NCBI RefSeq assembly: GCF_900114915.1
Contig: NZ_FOUS01000013.1
Span: 1-64,000, forward strand
Length of the DNA: 64,000 bases
Direction: 5' to 3'
Source of the DNA: Bradyrhizobium sp. Rc3b
Lineage (GTDB): Bacteria; Pseudomonadota; Alphaproteobacteria; Rhizobiales; Xanthobacteraceae
Each line of letters opens with the position of its first letter. The stretch's first letter is position 1. Below are positions 25,929 through 34,366 of the stretch, in pieces. A program made the position numbers and the translations under genes. Below the pieces are notes generated by a model. It searched no databases. It saw only the letters and a list, made by a program, of their open reading frames with translations, and was not told the DNA's origin.

Positions 25929-28280
25929 ATGAAAGTCGCGATCATCGGTGGCGGACCTGCGGGTCTTTACGCTGCGATCCTGCTCAAGAAGCAGCGCCCG
26001 GGCGCCGACATCACGGTGTATGAGCGCAATCGGGCCGACGACACCTTCGGGTTCGGCGTGGTGTTCTCGGATGCCACGCTGGACAATTTTGAAAAACACG
26101 ATCTGCCGAGCTATCGCCGCATCACCCAGGAGTTCGCCTACTGGGACGACATCGCCGTGCATTTCCGCGGCACGGTGCACCGGGTCGGCGGTAACGGCTT
26201 TTGCGGCTGCTCGCGGCGCAAGCTGCTCCTGATCCTTCAGGAGCGGGCCCGCGAGCTTGGCGTCGTCCTGCACTTTGAGGTGGACGTTGACGACGAAACC
26301 CGGTTTGCCGACGCCGATCTCGTCCTGATTGCCGACGGCATCAACAGTCGCTTCCGCGAGAAATACCTCGATCATTTCCAGCCGGAGGTCGACCTCCGCT
26401 CCAACAAGTTCGCCTGGATGGGCTCGACCAAGCCGCTCGATGCCTTCACCTTCATCTTCCAGGAGACCGAGTGGGGGCCGTTCATCGCCCACGCCTATCA
26501 GTATGAGGCCGGACACTCGACCTGGATCTTCGAGACCGATCCCGAGACGTTCGAGCGGGCTGGCCTCACAGGGCTGGACGAGACGCAGTCCGCCGCGCGG
26601 ATGGCCGAGATTTTTGGCTGGTTCCTCGATGGACATAAGCTGCTCGTCAACCGTTCGATGTGGCGCAATTTCCCGATGATCCGCAGCAAGCGCTGGGTCA
26701 AGGACAACATGGTGCTGCTCGGCGATGCCAAGGCGAGCGCGCATTTTTCGATCGGCTCCGGCACCAAGCTCGCGATGGAAGACGCGATTGCGCTGGCCGA
26801 TGCGATGGAGAAAGCTCCCAGCATCAAGGCGGCGCTTGATGTCTACGAGCACGGCCGCCGTGAGGAGGTCGAGAAGACGCAGCACGCCGCCGACGTCTCG
26901 CTGGTCTGGTTCGAGCATGTCGACCGCTTCTGGAATTTTGATCCCGTGCAGTTCGCCTTCGGCGTGATGACGCGCTCGAAGGCGATCACCTATGACAATC
27001 TCAAGCTCCGCGCGCCCGATTTCGTGGCTGAGGTCGAGACGTCATTTGCCAAACAGGTTCGCGACAGCGGCTTTGACGTCGACATCAAAAAGCCGACGGT
27101 GCCGTTGTTCCAGCCGTTCCGCCTGCGCGAGATGGAGGTCGCCAACCGCGCCGTGATGTCGCCGATGTGCATGTATTCGGCGAAAGAGGGCGTGCCGACC
27201 GACTTCCACCTCGTGCACTATGGATCGCGCGCGATCGGTGGCGCCGGCCTCATCTTCACGGAGATGACCTGCGTCAGCCGCGATGCCCGGATCACGCCGG
27301 GCTGTGCCGGTCTGTGGAACGACGAGCAGGAGGCGGCGTGGCGGCGCATCGTGGGCTTTGTCCACGGCAATTCGGCCGCGAAAATCTGCCTGCAACTGGG
27401 CCACGCCGGCCGCAAGGGTGCGACCAAGCTGATGTGGGACGGCATGGACCGCCCGCTGGACGAAGGCGGCTGGGACGTGTTCTCCGCATCGCCACTACCC
27501 TATTTCCCCGACAGCCAGGTGCCGCGCGAGCTCGATCGCGCCGGCATGAATGCGGTGCGAGACTCTTTCGTCGCGGCGGCCGAGCGCGGCGAGCGCTGCG
27601 GCTTCGACATGCTGGAGCTGCACTGCGCCCACGGCTATCTGCTCGCCAGCTTCATCTCGCCGCTGACGAACACCAGGACGGACGAATACGGCGGCTCGCT
27701 CGACAACCGTCTGCGCTTCCCGCGCGAGATCTTCGAGGCGCTCCGCGCGGTCTGGCCGTCGCACAAGCCGATGTCGGTACGTATCTCCGCGACCGATTGG
27801 GCTGACGGCGGCATCACCGGTGACGATGCGGTGGCGGTTGCGCGCGCTTTCGCCGAGGCTGGTGTCGATCTCGTCGACGTCTCGACGGGACAGACGGTCC
27901 GCGACGCGCAGCCGATCTACGGCCGCATGTTCCAGACGCCGTTCTCGGATCAAGTCCGCAATGAGGCGCGCGTCGCCACGATGTGCGTCGGCAACATCAC
28001 GACGGCGGACCAGGCCAATACCATCCTGGCGGCTGGCCGGGCGGATCTCGTCGCCCTTGGGCGGCCGCATCTGGTCGATCCGTTCTTCACCATGAGGGCG
28101 GCGGCCTGGTACGGGGCAGAAAGCGCATTCTGCCCGCCGCAATATCTGCCCGGGAAGGATCAAATTTTCCGCAACAGCGTCCGCGACCGCCAGGATCTGG
28201 AGGAGCTGCGCATTAAGGCTAAGCCCAAGACCCGGGCCGAGCTCAAGGCGGAGGCGACAAAGCCGCTTGCGGCGGAGTAA
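25929..28280 (+). CDS. Bifunctional 2-aminobenzoyl-CoA (or salicylyl-CoA) monooxygenase/reductase
   Basis: 783 aa fusion. The first half is an FAD hydroxylase: IIGGGPAGLYAAILLKKQ at the start, DLVLIADGINSRFREK and the ribityl motif LLGDAKASAHFSIGSGTKLAMEDA. The second half, from about residue 395, is an old-yellow-enzyme TIM barrel (FQPFRLREMEVANRAVMSPMCMYSA, ICLQLGHAGRKG, YGGSLDNRLRFP). This exact order is known for 2-aminobenzoyl-CoA monooxygenase/reductase of Azoarcus and for salicylyl-CoA 5-hydroxylase-type proteins. It hydroxylates and then reduces the CoA-bound ring. It has an operator 35 bp upstream. Which of the two substrates is used cannot be told from sequence. Confidence 0.9.
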   Translation: MKVAIIGGGPAGLYAAILLKKQRPGADITVYERNRADDTFGFGVVFSDATLDNFEKHDLPSYRRITQEFAYWDDIAVHFRGTVHRVGGNGFCGCSRRKLLLILQERARELGVVLHFEVDVDDETRFADADLVLIADGINSRFREKYLDHFQPEVDLRSNKFAWMGSTKPLDAFTFIFQETEWGPFIAHAYQYEAGHSTWIFETDPETFERAGLTGLDETQSAARMAEIFGWFLDGHKLLVNRSMWRNFPMIRSKRWVKDNMVLLGDAKASAHFSIGSGTKLAMEDAIALADAMEKAPSIKAALDVYEHGRREEVEKTQHAADVSLVWFEHVDRFWNFDPVQFAFGVMTRSKAITYDNLKLRAPDFVAEVETSFAKQVRDSGFDVDIKKPTVPLFQPFRLREMEVANRAVMSPMCMYSAKEGVPTDFHLVHYGSRAIGGAGLIFTEMTCVSRDARITPGCAGLWNDEQEAAWRRIVGFVHGNSAAKICLQLGHAGRKGATKLMWDGMDRPLDEGGWDVFSASPLPYFPDSQVPRELDRAGMNAVRDSFVAAAERGERCGFDMLELHCAHGYLLASFISPLTNTRTDEYGGSLDNRLRFPREIFEALRAVWPSHKPMSVRISATDWADGGITGDDAVAVARAFAEAGVDLVDVSTGQTVRDAQPIYGRMFQTPFSDQVRNEARVATMCVGNITTADQANTILAAGRADLVALGRPHLVDPFFTMRAAAWYGAESAFCPPQYLPGKDQIFRNSVRDRQDLEELRIKAKPKTRAELKAEATKPLAAE

Positions 28281-28335
28281 CTGCCCGTGCGACGTTAACC
28301 TCATTGCCTGGCATATTTCGAGTGGAGTAAGGGCG

Positions 28336-29586
28336 ATGAAGGCGATTATCGTCGGTGGCGGTATCGGTGGTCTCACCACGGCGCTGATGCTGCGTTCGCG
28401 TGGCATCGGATGCGAGATCTTCGAGCAGGCTGACACCATTCGTGAGCTCGGCGTCGGCATCAATACGTTGCCGCATGCCATGCGCGAGCTTGCCGGACTC
28501 GGCCTGCTCCAGAAGCTCGACGATGTCGCGATCCGCACCGATCAGCTTTACTATCTCAACCGCCACGGCCAGGAGGTCTGGCGCGAAGCCCGCGGCATCG
28601 ACGCCGGTCACGACGTGCCCCAATTCTCGATTCATCGCGGCCGGCTTCAGGGCGTCATCCATCGCGCGGTCGAGGAGCGGCTCGGAGTGGATGCAATCCA
28701 CACCGGCTGCCGCCTCGGCGCGTTCACGCAGGACGAGGGCGGCGTCACCGCTTACTTCTTCGATCGTGCCGGCGCGCATGTCCACACCGCGCGCGGCGAC
28801 ATCCTGATCGGCGCCGACGGCATCCACTCCCGCGTCCGCGAGACGTTGTTCCCAAATGAAGGTCCGCCGTGCTGGAACGGCTTGATGCTGTGGCGCGGTG
28901 CGCGCGACTGGCCGCTGTTTCTCACCGGCAAATCGATGATCGTGGCCGGCGGCCTCAATGCCAAGGTGGTGATCTATCCGATCGCGGAGGGATCGAGCTC
29001 GGCGAGCCGCCTGACCAACTGGGCCGTGCTGGTGAAGGTGGGCGAGGGCAATGCGCCACCGCCGCGGAAGGAAGACTGGTCGCGGCCGGGCCGCCGCGAG
29101 GAGCTGATGCCGCACGTCGCCCGCTTCTCAGTGCCTTATGTCGACGTCAAAAGCCTGATCTCGGCGACGCCCGAATTCTACGAATATCCGACCTGCGACC
29201 GCGATCCCTTGCCCTACTGGTCGTCAGGACGTGTCACGCTGCTCGGCGATGCCGCGCACCCCATGTATCCGGTCGGCTCCAACGGGGCCTCGCAGGCGAT
29301 CCTCGATGCGCGCTGCCTTGCGGACGCGCTTGTGCGAGCCGAGCATCCGCGCCAGGCTCTGCTCGAATACGAGAAGAAGCGCCTGCCGATGACGGCGGAT
29401 ATCGTGCGCTCCAACCGGCGCGGCGGCCCTGAAGGCGTCATCGACGTCGTCGAGCAACTCGCGCCGGATGGATTCGACAATGTCGATAACGTGCTGAGCT
29501 ATTCCCAGCGCGAGGCCATCGTGCGCGGCTATGCGACCAAGGCGGGCTTCGCCGCAGTGCCGGGGCTTGCGGCGGTGCGCGCTTAA
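28336..29586 (+). CDS. FAD-dependent monooxygenase (PhzS/3-hydroxybenzoate-6-hydroxylase-like)
   Basis: 416 aa. FAD motifs IIVGGGIGGLTTALMLRSRGI, DILIGADGIHSRVRE and RVTLLGDAAHPMYPVGSNGASQAILDA are complete. The N-terminal stretch RELGVGINTLPHAMREL is typical of PhzS-like flavin hydroxylases. It is 55 bp behind the bifunctional enzyme on the same strand and most likely belongs to the same transcript. It could hydroxylate a free aromatic such as a salicylate or a phenazine-like compound; no direct evidence for the substrate. Confidence 0.9.
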   Translation: MKAIIVGGGIGGLTTALMLRSRGIGCEIFEQADTIRELGVGINTLPHAMRELAGLGLLQKLDDVAIRTDQLYYLNRHGQEVWREARGIDAGHDVPQFSIHRGRLQGVIHRAVEERLGVDAIHTGCRLGAFTQDEGGVTAYFFDRAGAHVHTARGDILIGADGIHSRVRETLFPNEGPPCWNGLMLWRGARDWPLFLTGKSMIVAGGLNAKVVIYPIAEGSSSASRLTNWAVLVKVGEGNAPPPRKEDWSRPGRREELMPHVARFSVPYVDVKSLISATPEFYEYPTCDRDPLPYWSSGRVTLLGDAAHPMYPVGSNGASQAILDARCLADALVRAEHPRQALLEYEKKRLPMTADIVRSNRRGGPEGVIDVVEQLAPDGFDNVDNVLSYSQREAIVRGYATKAGFAAVPGLAAVRA

Positions 29587-29595
29587 GACCTGCCG

Positions 29596-30054
29596 CTAGC
29601 CAGCGCCGGGAGGCGGCGGCAGGAAGTGGATGTTGAACTCGGCGGCCATCGCCACCACGTCCTCGGGCTTCTGTTCCTTCATGTTGTGAAGGCCCCAGAA
29701 CAGGTCGAACAGCTTCTTGGTCGGTGACACCCAGAACAGCACCTTTGCGGTCTGCTCCGACTTGTTGAAGATGCCGTGCGGCACGCCCATGCCGAGGCGG
29801 ATCAGGTCGCCGGCGGTCGCCTGCGACTCGGAATTGCCCAGCATGAAGTCGAGCTTGCCCTCCAGCATGTAGAGATATTCATCCTGGTCGGGATGAATGT
29901 GCGGCGGCACGAACGTGCCCGGCGGCAATGTCGCGTGCCAGGAGAAGCTGTGCTCGGTCTTGCTCTTCGGCACGTAGGTTTGACCGAGGATGTTCCAGGA
30001 AATGCCCTGGATCCCCTCGTTGGCCCGGGTAATGCCGGTGATCTCGCTGCTCAT
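29596..30054 (-). CDS. Cupin-domain protein
   Basis: 152 aa single cupin. Metal motif 1 reads PPHIHPDQDEYLYMLEGKLDFMLG and motif 2 GVPHGIFNKSEQ, so His, His, Glu and His ligands are in place. Such small cupins can be dioxygenases, isomerases or ligand binders. It follows the ABC binding protein gene on the minus strand after 30 bp, an operon-like arrangement. Convergent with the preceding monooxygenase (9 bp apart). Function unknown. Confidence 0.88.
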   Translation of the reverse strand: MSSEITGITRANEGIQGISWNILGQTYVPKSKTEHSFSWHATLPPGTFVPPHIHPDQDEYLYMLEGKLDFMLGNSESQATAGDLIRLGMGVPHGIFNKSEQTAKVLFWVSPTKKLFDLFWGLHNMKEQKPEDVVAMAAEFNIHFLPPPPGAG

Positions 30055-30084
30055 TGAAGTCCTCCCTTAACGCGACGCGCGGCT

Positions 30085-31260
30085 TTAGTTCGCCGCCTTA
30101 CAGTCCTTGGCGTAGCGGTCGCCGTAATTCTCGAAGACCTTCTGCACGATCTCGGTCTGGAACTTACCGTCCGGACGCTTGGCGACCTTGGTCAGATAAA
30201 AATCCTGGATCGGATAGCCGTTGGTGTTGAACTTGAAGGTGCCGCGCAGCGAGGTGAAGTCGGCTTTCTTCAGCGCGGCCTGGACCGCGTCCTTGTTCGA
30301 CAGGTCGCCCTTCACGGCCTTGACCGCGCTGTCGATCAGCATCGCGGCGTCATAGGCCTGGAAGGCGTAGGTGCCGGGCACGACATTATAGGCGGCTTCA
30401 TAGGACGCGACGAACTTCTTGTTCTGGGCATTGTCGAGATTGGGCGCCCAGTTGGCGCCGCCGAACATGCCGACGGCCGCATCCTGCTGCGCCGGCAGCG
30501 TCGATTCATCCACCGTAAACGCCGAGAGCACCGGAATGCTGTCGGCGAGGCCCGCCTGCCGGTACTGCTTGACGAGATTGACGCCGAGACCGCCGGGCAT
30601 GAACGTAAAGAGTGCGTCGGGTTTCTGCGAGGAGATCTTGGAAAGCTCCGGCTGAAAGTCCAGCGTGTTCAGCGGCATGTAGGATTCCTCGACGATCTCG
30701 CCCTTGTAGTCGAGCTTGAAGCCCGCCACCGAATCCTTGCCGGCCTGATAGTTCGGCACCATCAGGTACATGCGCTTGTAGCCGCGATCCTGCGCGACCT
30801 TGCCGAGGATCTCGTGCACCTGATCGTTCTGATACGAGGTCACATAGAAGAACGGGTTGCAGTCCTTGCCGGCAAAGGTCGACGGGCCGGCGTTGGGGCT
30901 GATCAGAAAGGTCTTCGATTCCGTCACGGGCCGGTGGATCGCCTGCAGAATGTTGGAGAAGATTGGGCCGATCACGAAGTCGACCTTGTCGCGTTCCAGC
31001 AGCCCCTTGACCTTGGTCACCGCCGCGTCCGGCTTCAGTTCGTCATCGACGACGACGACCTCGACGTCACGGCCGCCCATCTTGCTGCCGAGGTCTTTTA
31101 CGGCGAGCGCAAAGCCGTCGCGAACCTGCTGGCCAAGCGCGGCGGCTGGTCCCGACAGGGTCACGATCACCCCGAGCTTGATCTTCTCCTGGGCGAGGGC
31201 GGGGGTCACGGCGGTGCCGAGCAGCAGGGCTGTTGCGGCCAAGGTCGATTGCATTCTCAT
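30085..31260 (-). CDS. Branched-chain-type ABC substrate-binding protein (orphan)
   Basis: 391 aa with signal peptide (residues 1-23, cut after ALA). The mature part is a periplasmic binding fold type I (LivJ-like): KIKLGVIVTLSGPAAALGQQVRDGFALAVKDLG, VDFVIGPIFSN and FLISPNAGPSTFAGKDC. GAGGGA lies 8 nt before the start. Family members bind aromatic acids in Rhodopseudomonas and Bradyrhizobium. No LivHMGF permease or ATPase genes are next to it. Two operators lie in the divergent gap with the MarR gene. Confidence 0.9.
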   Translation of the reverse strand: MRMQSTLAATALLLGTAVTPALAQEKIKLGVIVTLSGPAAALGQQVRDGFALAVKDLGSKMGGRDVEVVVVDDELKPDAAVTKVKGLLERDKVDFVIGPIFSNILQAIHRPVTESKTFLISPNAGPSTFAGKDCNPFFYVTSYQNDQVHEILGKVAQDRGYKRMYLMVPNYQAGKDSVAGFKLDYKGEIVEESYMPLNTLDFQPELSKISSQKPDALFTFMPGGLGVNLVKQYRQAGLADSIPVLSAFTVDESTLPAQQDAAVGMFGGANWAPNLDNAQNKKFVASYEAAYNVVPGTYAFQAYDAAMLIDSAVKAVKGDLSNKDAVQAALKKADFTSLRGTFKFNTNGYPIQDFYLTKVAKRPDGKFQTEIVQKVFENYGDRYAKDCKAAN

Positions 31261-31405
31261 GATCTGTCCCTCGTGACGTCAGGGCTTGCGCCGCAAGCCG
31301 CGTACTTCAATCCAAGCTTATGCTGATGATGGCGGTCGCGGCAAGCAGCGCTCAAAGTGTCGTCATCCCCGCGGGCAGCGGCGCATGCAAGCGGCGCGCC
31401 AATTA

Positions 31406-31419
31406 TTTGAAGCCTAAAG
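31406..31419. promoter_or_regulatory. MarR-type operator 4
   Basis: TTTGAAGCCTAAAG within the gap between binding-protein and MarR genes, 12 of 14 matches to TTTTAAGCCTAAAA. Confidence 0.6.
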
Positions 31420-31474
31420 AAATTGGCGTGCGGTCGATTGTTGCAGCTTTGGACTTGCGGCCGGCGTCGATTTA

Positions 31475-31488
31475 TTTGAAGCTCAAAA
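31475..31488. promoter_or_regulatory. MarR-type operator 5
   Basis: TTTGAAGCTCAAAA, 14 bp before the MarR start codon and 69 bp from operator 4; suits autorepression. Confidence 0.6.
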
Positions 31489-31501
31489 TGTTGGGGAATC
31501 C

Positions 31502-32032
31502 GTGCCGGCGCCAATGCCCGCCGAGAGTGAACGCACCGAGATGCTCGATTCCGAGACCAAGGCCGTCGAAACGCCGGAAGACCATGCCGACGAGCTTCGG
31601 CTGTGGCTGCGCCTTCTGACCTGCACCACCCTGATCGAGGGCGAGGTTCGCGGCCGGCTGCGGCAGCGGTTCGACGTCACGCTGCCCCGCTTCGATCTGA
31701 TGGCGCAGCTCGACAAGGCGCCTGACGGCATGACGCTGTCCGATGTCTCCAAGCGCATGATGGTGTCGAACGGCAATGTCACCGGTCTCGTCGAGCGCCT
31801 CGTGGAATCCGGCCATCTCGATCGCCGGACCTCGGAGACGGATCGTCGGGTCCAGGTGATCCGCCTCACGAAGCTCGGCCGCGCCGAGTTCCGCAAGATG
31901 GCCGCGGAGCACGAGATCTGGATCGCCGATCTCTTCGCCGACCTCTCGCCGAAGGATGTGCGCGAATTGATGCGGCTGCTCGCCAAGACCAAGGCGTCGG
32001 CGCAGAAATCGGCCGCGCGCCGCCGGCCGTAA
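31502..32032 (+). CDS. MarR-family transcriptional regulator
   Basis: 176 aa. The winged-helix core is clear: RFDVTLPRFDLMAQLDKAPDGMTLSDVSKRMMVSNGNVTGLVERLVESGHLDRRTSETDRRVQVIRLTKLG, with the usual wing and recognition helix. N- and C-terminal helices form the dimer interface; the C terminus is Lys/Arg-rich. Start is GTG 31502; ATG 31514 is a fallback. Its position in the middle of the aromatic-CoA genes and two operator copies beside it point to it as the regulator; the ligand is probably a CoA thioester, as in related BadR, CouR and GenR proteins, but this is inference. Confidence 0.92.
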   Translation: MPAPMPAESERTEMLDSETKAVETPEDHADELRLWLRLLTCTTLIEGEVRGRLRQRFDVTLPRFDLMAQLDKAPDGMTLSDVSKRMMVSNGNVTGLVERLVESGHLDRRTSETDRRVQVIRLTKLGRAEFRKMAAEHEIWIADLFADLSPKDVRELMRLLAKTKASAQKSAARRRP

Positions 32033-32104
32033 GCGCCGCCGCCCAATCCCTTTTGCCGCAGGAAAAAGCACGGAATGCCCAAAATCCGCTATTGCGCCAA
32101 ATTG

Positions 32105-32118
32105 TTTTAAGCCTAAAA
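32105..32118. promoter_or_regulatory. MarR-type operator 6
   Basis: TTTTAAGCCTAAAA, 52 bp before the CoA-ligase start, the reverse-complement-like mate of operator 3. Confidence 0.65.
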
Positions 32119-32169
32119 TGTTTCCCAGATCGTGCTGCCGGGTGCAATCCATGCTGAAAGGAGCGTGCG

Positions 32170-33861
32170 ATGGCCAACGCCGCCAAGATTCAAGTGTCGG
32201 GCTCGCATGACGGCAACGCTGCGACGGCCCATGTCGATACGTTTGCGCGGCAGCATCTGCCGCCACGCGAGCTCTGGCCCGAGTTCATCTTCACGCGGCC
32301 GGAGCTGCACTATCCGCCGCGACTGAACTGCGTCAGTTATTTCCTCGATCGCTGGGTCGAACAGGGCCATGGCGATGCGCCCTGCGTCATCAGTCCCGCC
32401 GTCAGCTACACCTATCGCGAGCTGCAAGCGCTGGTGAACCGCATCGCCAACGTGCTGGTCGGCAAGCTCGGTCTCATCCCCGGCGGTCGCGTGCTGCTAC
32501 GCTCCGCCAACAACCCGATGATGGTCGCGACCTATCTCGCAGTCATCAAGGCCGGTGGCATCGTCGTGGCCACGATGCCGCTCTTGCGCGCCAAGGAGCT
32601 GTCCTACCCGATCCAGAAGGCGGAGATTGCGCTCGCGCTGTGCGACGGAAAGCTCGCCGAGGAGATGGAGAGGGCAAAGGCTGCGGCGCCAATTCTGAAG
32701 CGAGTTGTTTATTGGGGCAATGGCGCGGCGGACTCGCTCGAAGCGCTCAGCGCTGACGCGAGCCCGGAGTTCAAGGCCGTCGATACCGCCTCCGACGACG
32801 TCTGTCTGATCGCCTTTACGTCCGGCACGACAGGCGATCCCAAGGGCACCATGCATTTCCACCGCGACATGCTCGCGGTCTGCGACGGCTATGCGCGCAA
32901 CATCCTGCGAGCCGAACAGAACGATCGCTTCGTCGGCTCGGCGCCGCTCGCGTTCACCTTCGGCTTCGGCGGCGTGCTGTTTCCGATGCATATCGGCGCC
33001 TCCTTCGTGGTGCTGGAGAAGACGACGCCCGACGACGTGCTGACGGCAATCGAGCAATACAAGACCACGGTCTGCTTCACGGCGCCGACCGCTTACCGGG
33101 CGATGATCGGCAAGCTGCCGGGCCGCGACATCTCCTCGCTTCGCAAATGTGTTTCCGCGGGCGAGACGCTGCCCAAGCCGACTTTCGACGCCTGGCTCAA
33201 GGCGACCGGGATCAAGCTGATGGACGGCATCGGCTCGACTGAATTGCTGCACATCTTCATCAGCGCGATCGAGGACGAGATCCGCCCCGGCGCAACGGGC
33301 AAGCCCGTGCCGGGCTATGAGGCCAAGATCGTCGACGATGACGGCCACGATTTGCCGCCGGGCACGATGGGGAACCTCGCGGTGCGCGGGCCGACCGGAT
33401 GCCGCTATCTCGCCGACGAGCGGCAGCGCAAATACGTCAAGAATGGCTGGAATATCACCGGCGACACCTACCTGATGGATAGCGACGGCTATTTCTGGTA
33501 CCAGTCTCGCTCCGACGACATGATCGTGTCGGCCGGCTACAATATCGCGGGCACCGACGTCGAGGCGGCGCTGCTCACGCATCCGGCGGTCGCCGAGTGC
33601 GGCGTGGTCGGTGCCCCCGACGAGGCGCGCGGCATGATCGTGAAGGCCTATGTCGTCGCGACGCCCAGCGTGACGCCGGACGCAGAGCTCGTGACCGAGT
33701 TGCAGGAACATGTCAAACGCGAGATCGCGCCGTATAAATATCCGCGTGCCATCGAATTCGTGGCACAACTCCCCAAGACCGAGACCGGAAAATTGAAGCG
33801 CTTTGCCCTGCGGCAACTGGCGCAGGCCGCCGCAACGTCCTCAGGCGTCGCGGCGGAATGA
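32170..33861 (+). CDS. Benzoate/2-aminobenzoate-type CoA ligase
   Basis: 563 aa AMP-forming ligase. FTSGTTGDPKGTMHF is the P-loop. GIGSTELLHIFIS, RKYVKNGWNITGDTY and SRSDDMIVSAGYNIAGTDVE form the hinge, and Lys in KTETGKLKR closes the C terminus. The lead segment PRELWPEFIFTRPELHYPPRLN with the missing usual N-terminal insertion is typical of 2-aminobenzoate- and benzoate-CoA ligases. It would activate anthranilate or salicylate for the fused monooxygenase. An operator lies upstream, RidA follows 15 bp downstream. Confidence 0.9.
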   Translation: MANAAKIQVSGSHDGNAATAHVDTFARQHLPPRELWPEFIFTRPELHYPPRLNCVSYFLDRWVEQGHGDAPCVISPAVSYTYRELQALVNRIANVLVGKLGLIPGGRVLLRSANNPMMVATYLAVIKAGGIVVATMPLLRAKELSYPIQKAEIALALCDGKLAEEMERAKAAAPILKRVVYWGNGAADSLEALSADASPEFKAVDTASDDVCLIAFTSGTTGDPKGTMHFHRDMLAVCDGYARNILRAEQNDRFVGSAPLAFTFGFGGVLFPMHIGASFVVLEKTTPDDVLTAIEQYKTTVCFTAPTAYRAMIGKLPGRDISSLRKCVSAGETLPKPTFDAWLKATGIKLMDGIGSTELLHIFISAIEDEIRPGATGKPVPGYEAKIVDDDGHDLPPGTMGNLAVRGPTGCRYLADERQRKYVKNGWNITGDTYLMDSDGYFWYQSRSDDMIVSAGYNIAGTDVEAALLTHPAVAECGVVGAPDEARGMIVKAYVVATPSVTPDAELVTELQEHVKREIAPYKYPRAIEFVAQLPKTETGKLKRFALRQLAQAAATSSGVAAE

Positions 33862-33876
33862 GAAGAGGATGAAGAA

Positions 33877-34341
33877 TTGTCCGTGACGACGCCGAAAGGC
33901 CCGCAACTCGCGGTGCTGCCGACACCAGCCGAGGATGACACCCGCTCGCGGGTGCAGGTGCTCCAGCCGTCGGGCTGGCCGATGCCGAAGGGCTATGCCA
34001 ATGGCATGGCCGCTGAGGGGCGCATCGTCGTCACGGGCGGGGTGATCGGCTGGGATGCCGAAGAGCGTCTTGCTGACGGCTTCGTCGCACAGGTGCACCA
34101 GACCTTGAGCAACATCGCCGCGATCCTGGCCGAGGCAGGCGCGAGGCCCGAGCACCTCGTGCGGTTGACCTGGTACGTCGTCGACATGGACGAGTACCTG
34201 TCCAACCTGAAGGAGCTCGGCAAGGTCTACCGTGCCGTCTTCGGCGCAAATTACCCGGCGATGGCGCTGGTGCAGGTGGTGCGCCTCGTGGAGAAGGCGG
34301 CGCGCGTCGAGATCGAGGCCACCGCCGTCATTCCACGCTGA
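33877..34341 (+). CDS. RidA-family (enamine/imine deaminase) protein
   Basis: 154 aa. The RidA core reads GMAAEGRIVVTGGVIGWDAEERLADGFVAQVHQTLSNIAAILAEAG, then the MDEYLSNLKEL segment and the terminal VQVVRLVEKAARVEIEATAVI, in which the usual catalytic Arg and Glu positions seem to be kept. RidA proteins hydrolyse reactive enamines and imines. Next to an aminobenzoyl-CoA pathway the natural substrate would be the ring enamine released by the monooxygenase/reductase, which needs loss of NH3. TTG at 33877 has AAGAGG 8 nt upstream; GTG at 33883 is the alternative. Confidence 0.88.
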   Translation: MSVTTPKGPQLAVLPTPAEDDTRSRVQVLQPSGWPMPKGYANGMAAEGRIVVTGGVIGWDAEERLADGFVAQVHQTLSNIAAILAEAGARPEHLVRLTWYVVDMDEYLSNLKELGKVYRAVFGANYPAMALVQVVRLVEKAARVEIEATAVIPR

Positions 34342-34366
34342 ATCGCGTCCGGTTCAGCTGGCCTTG

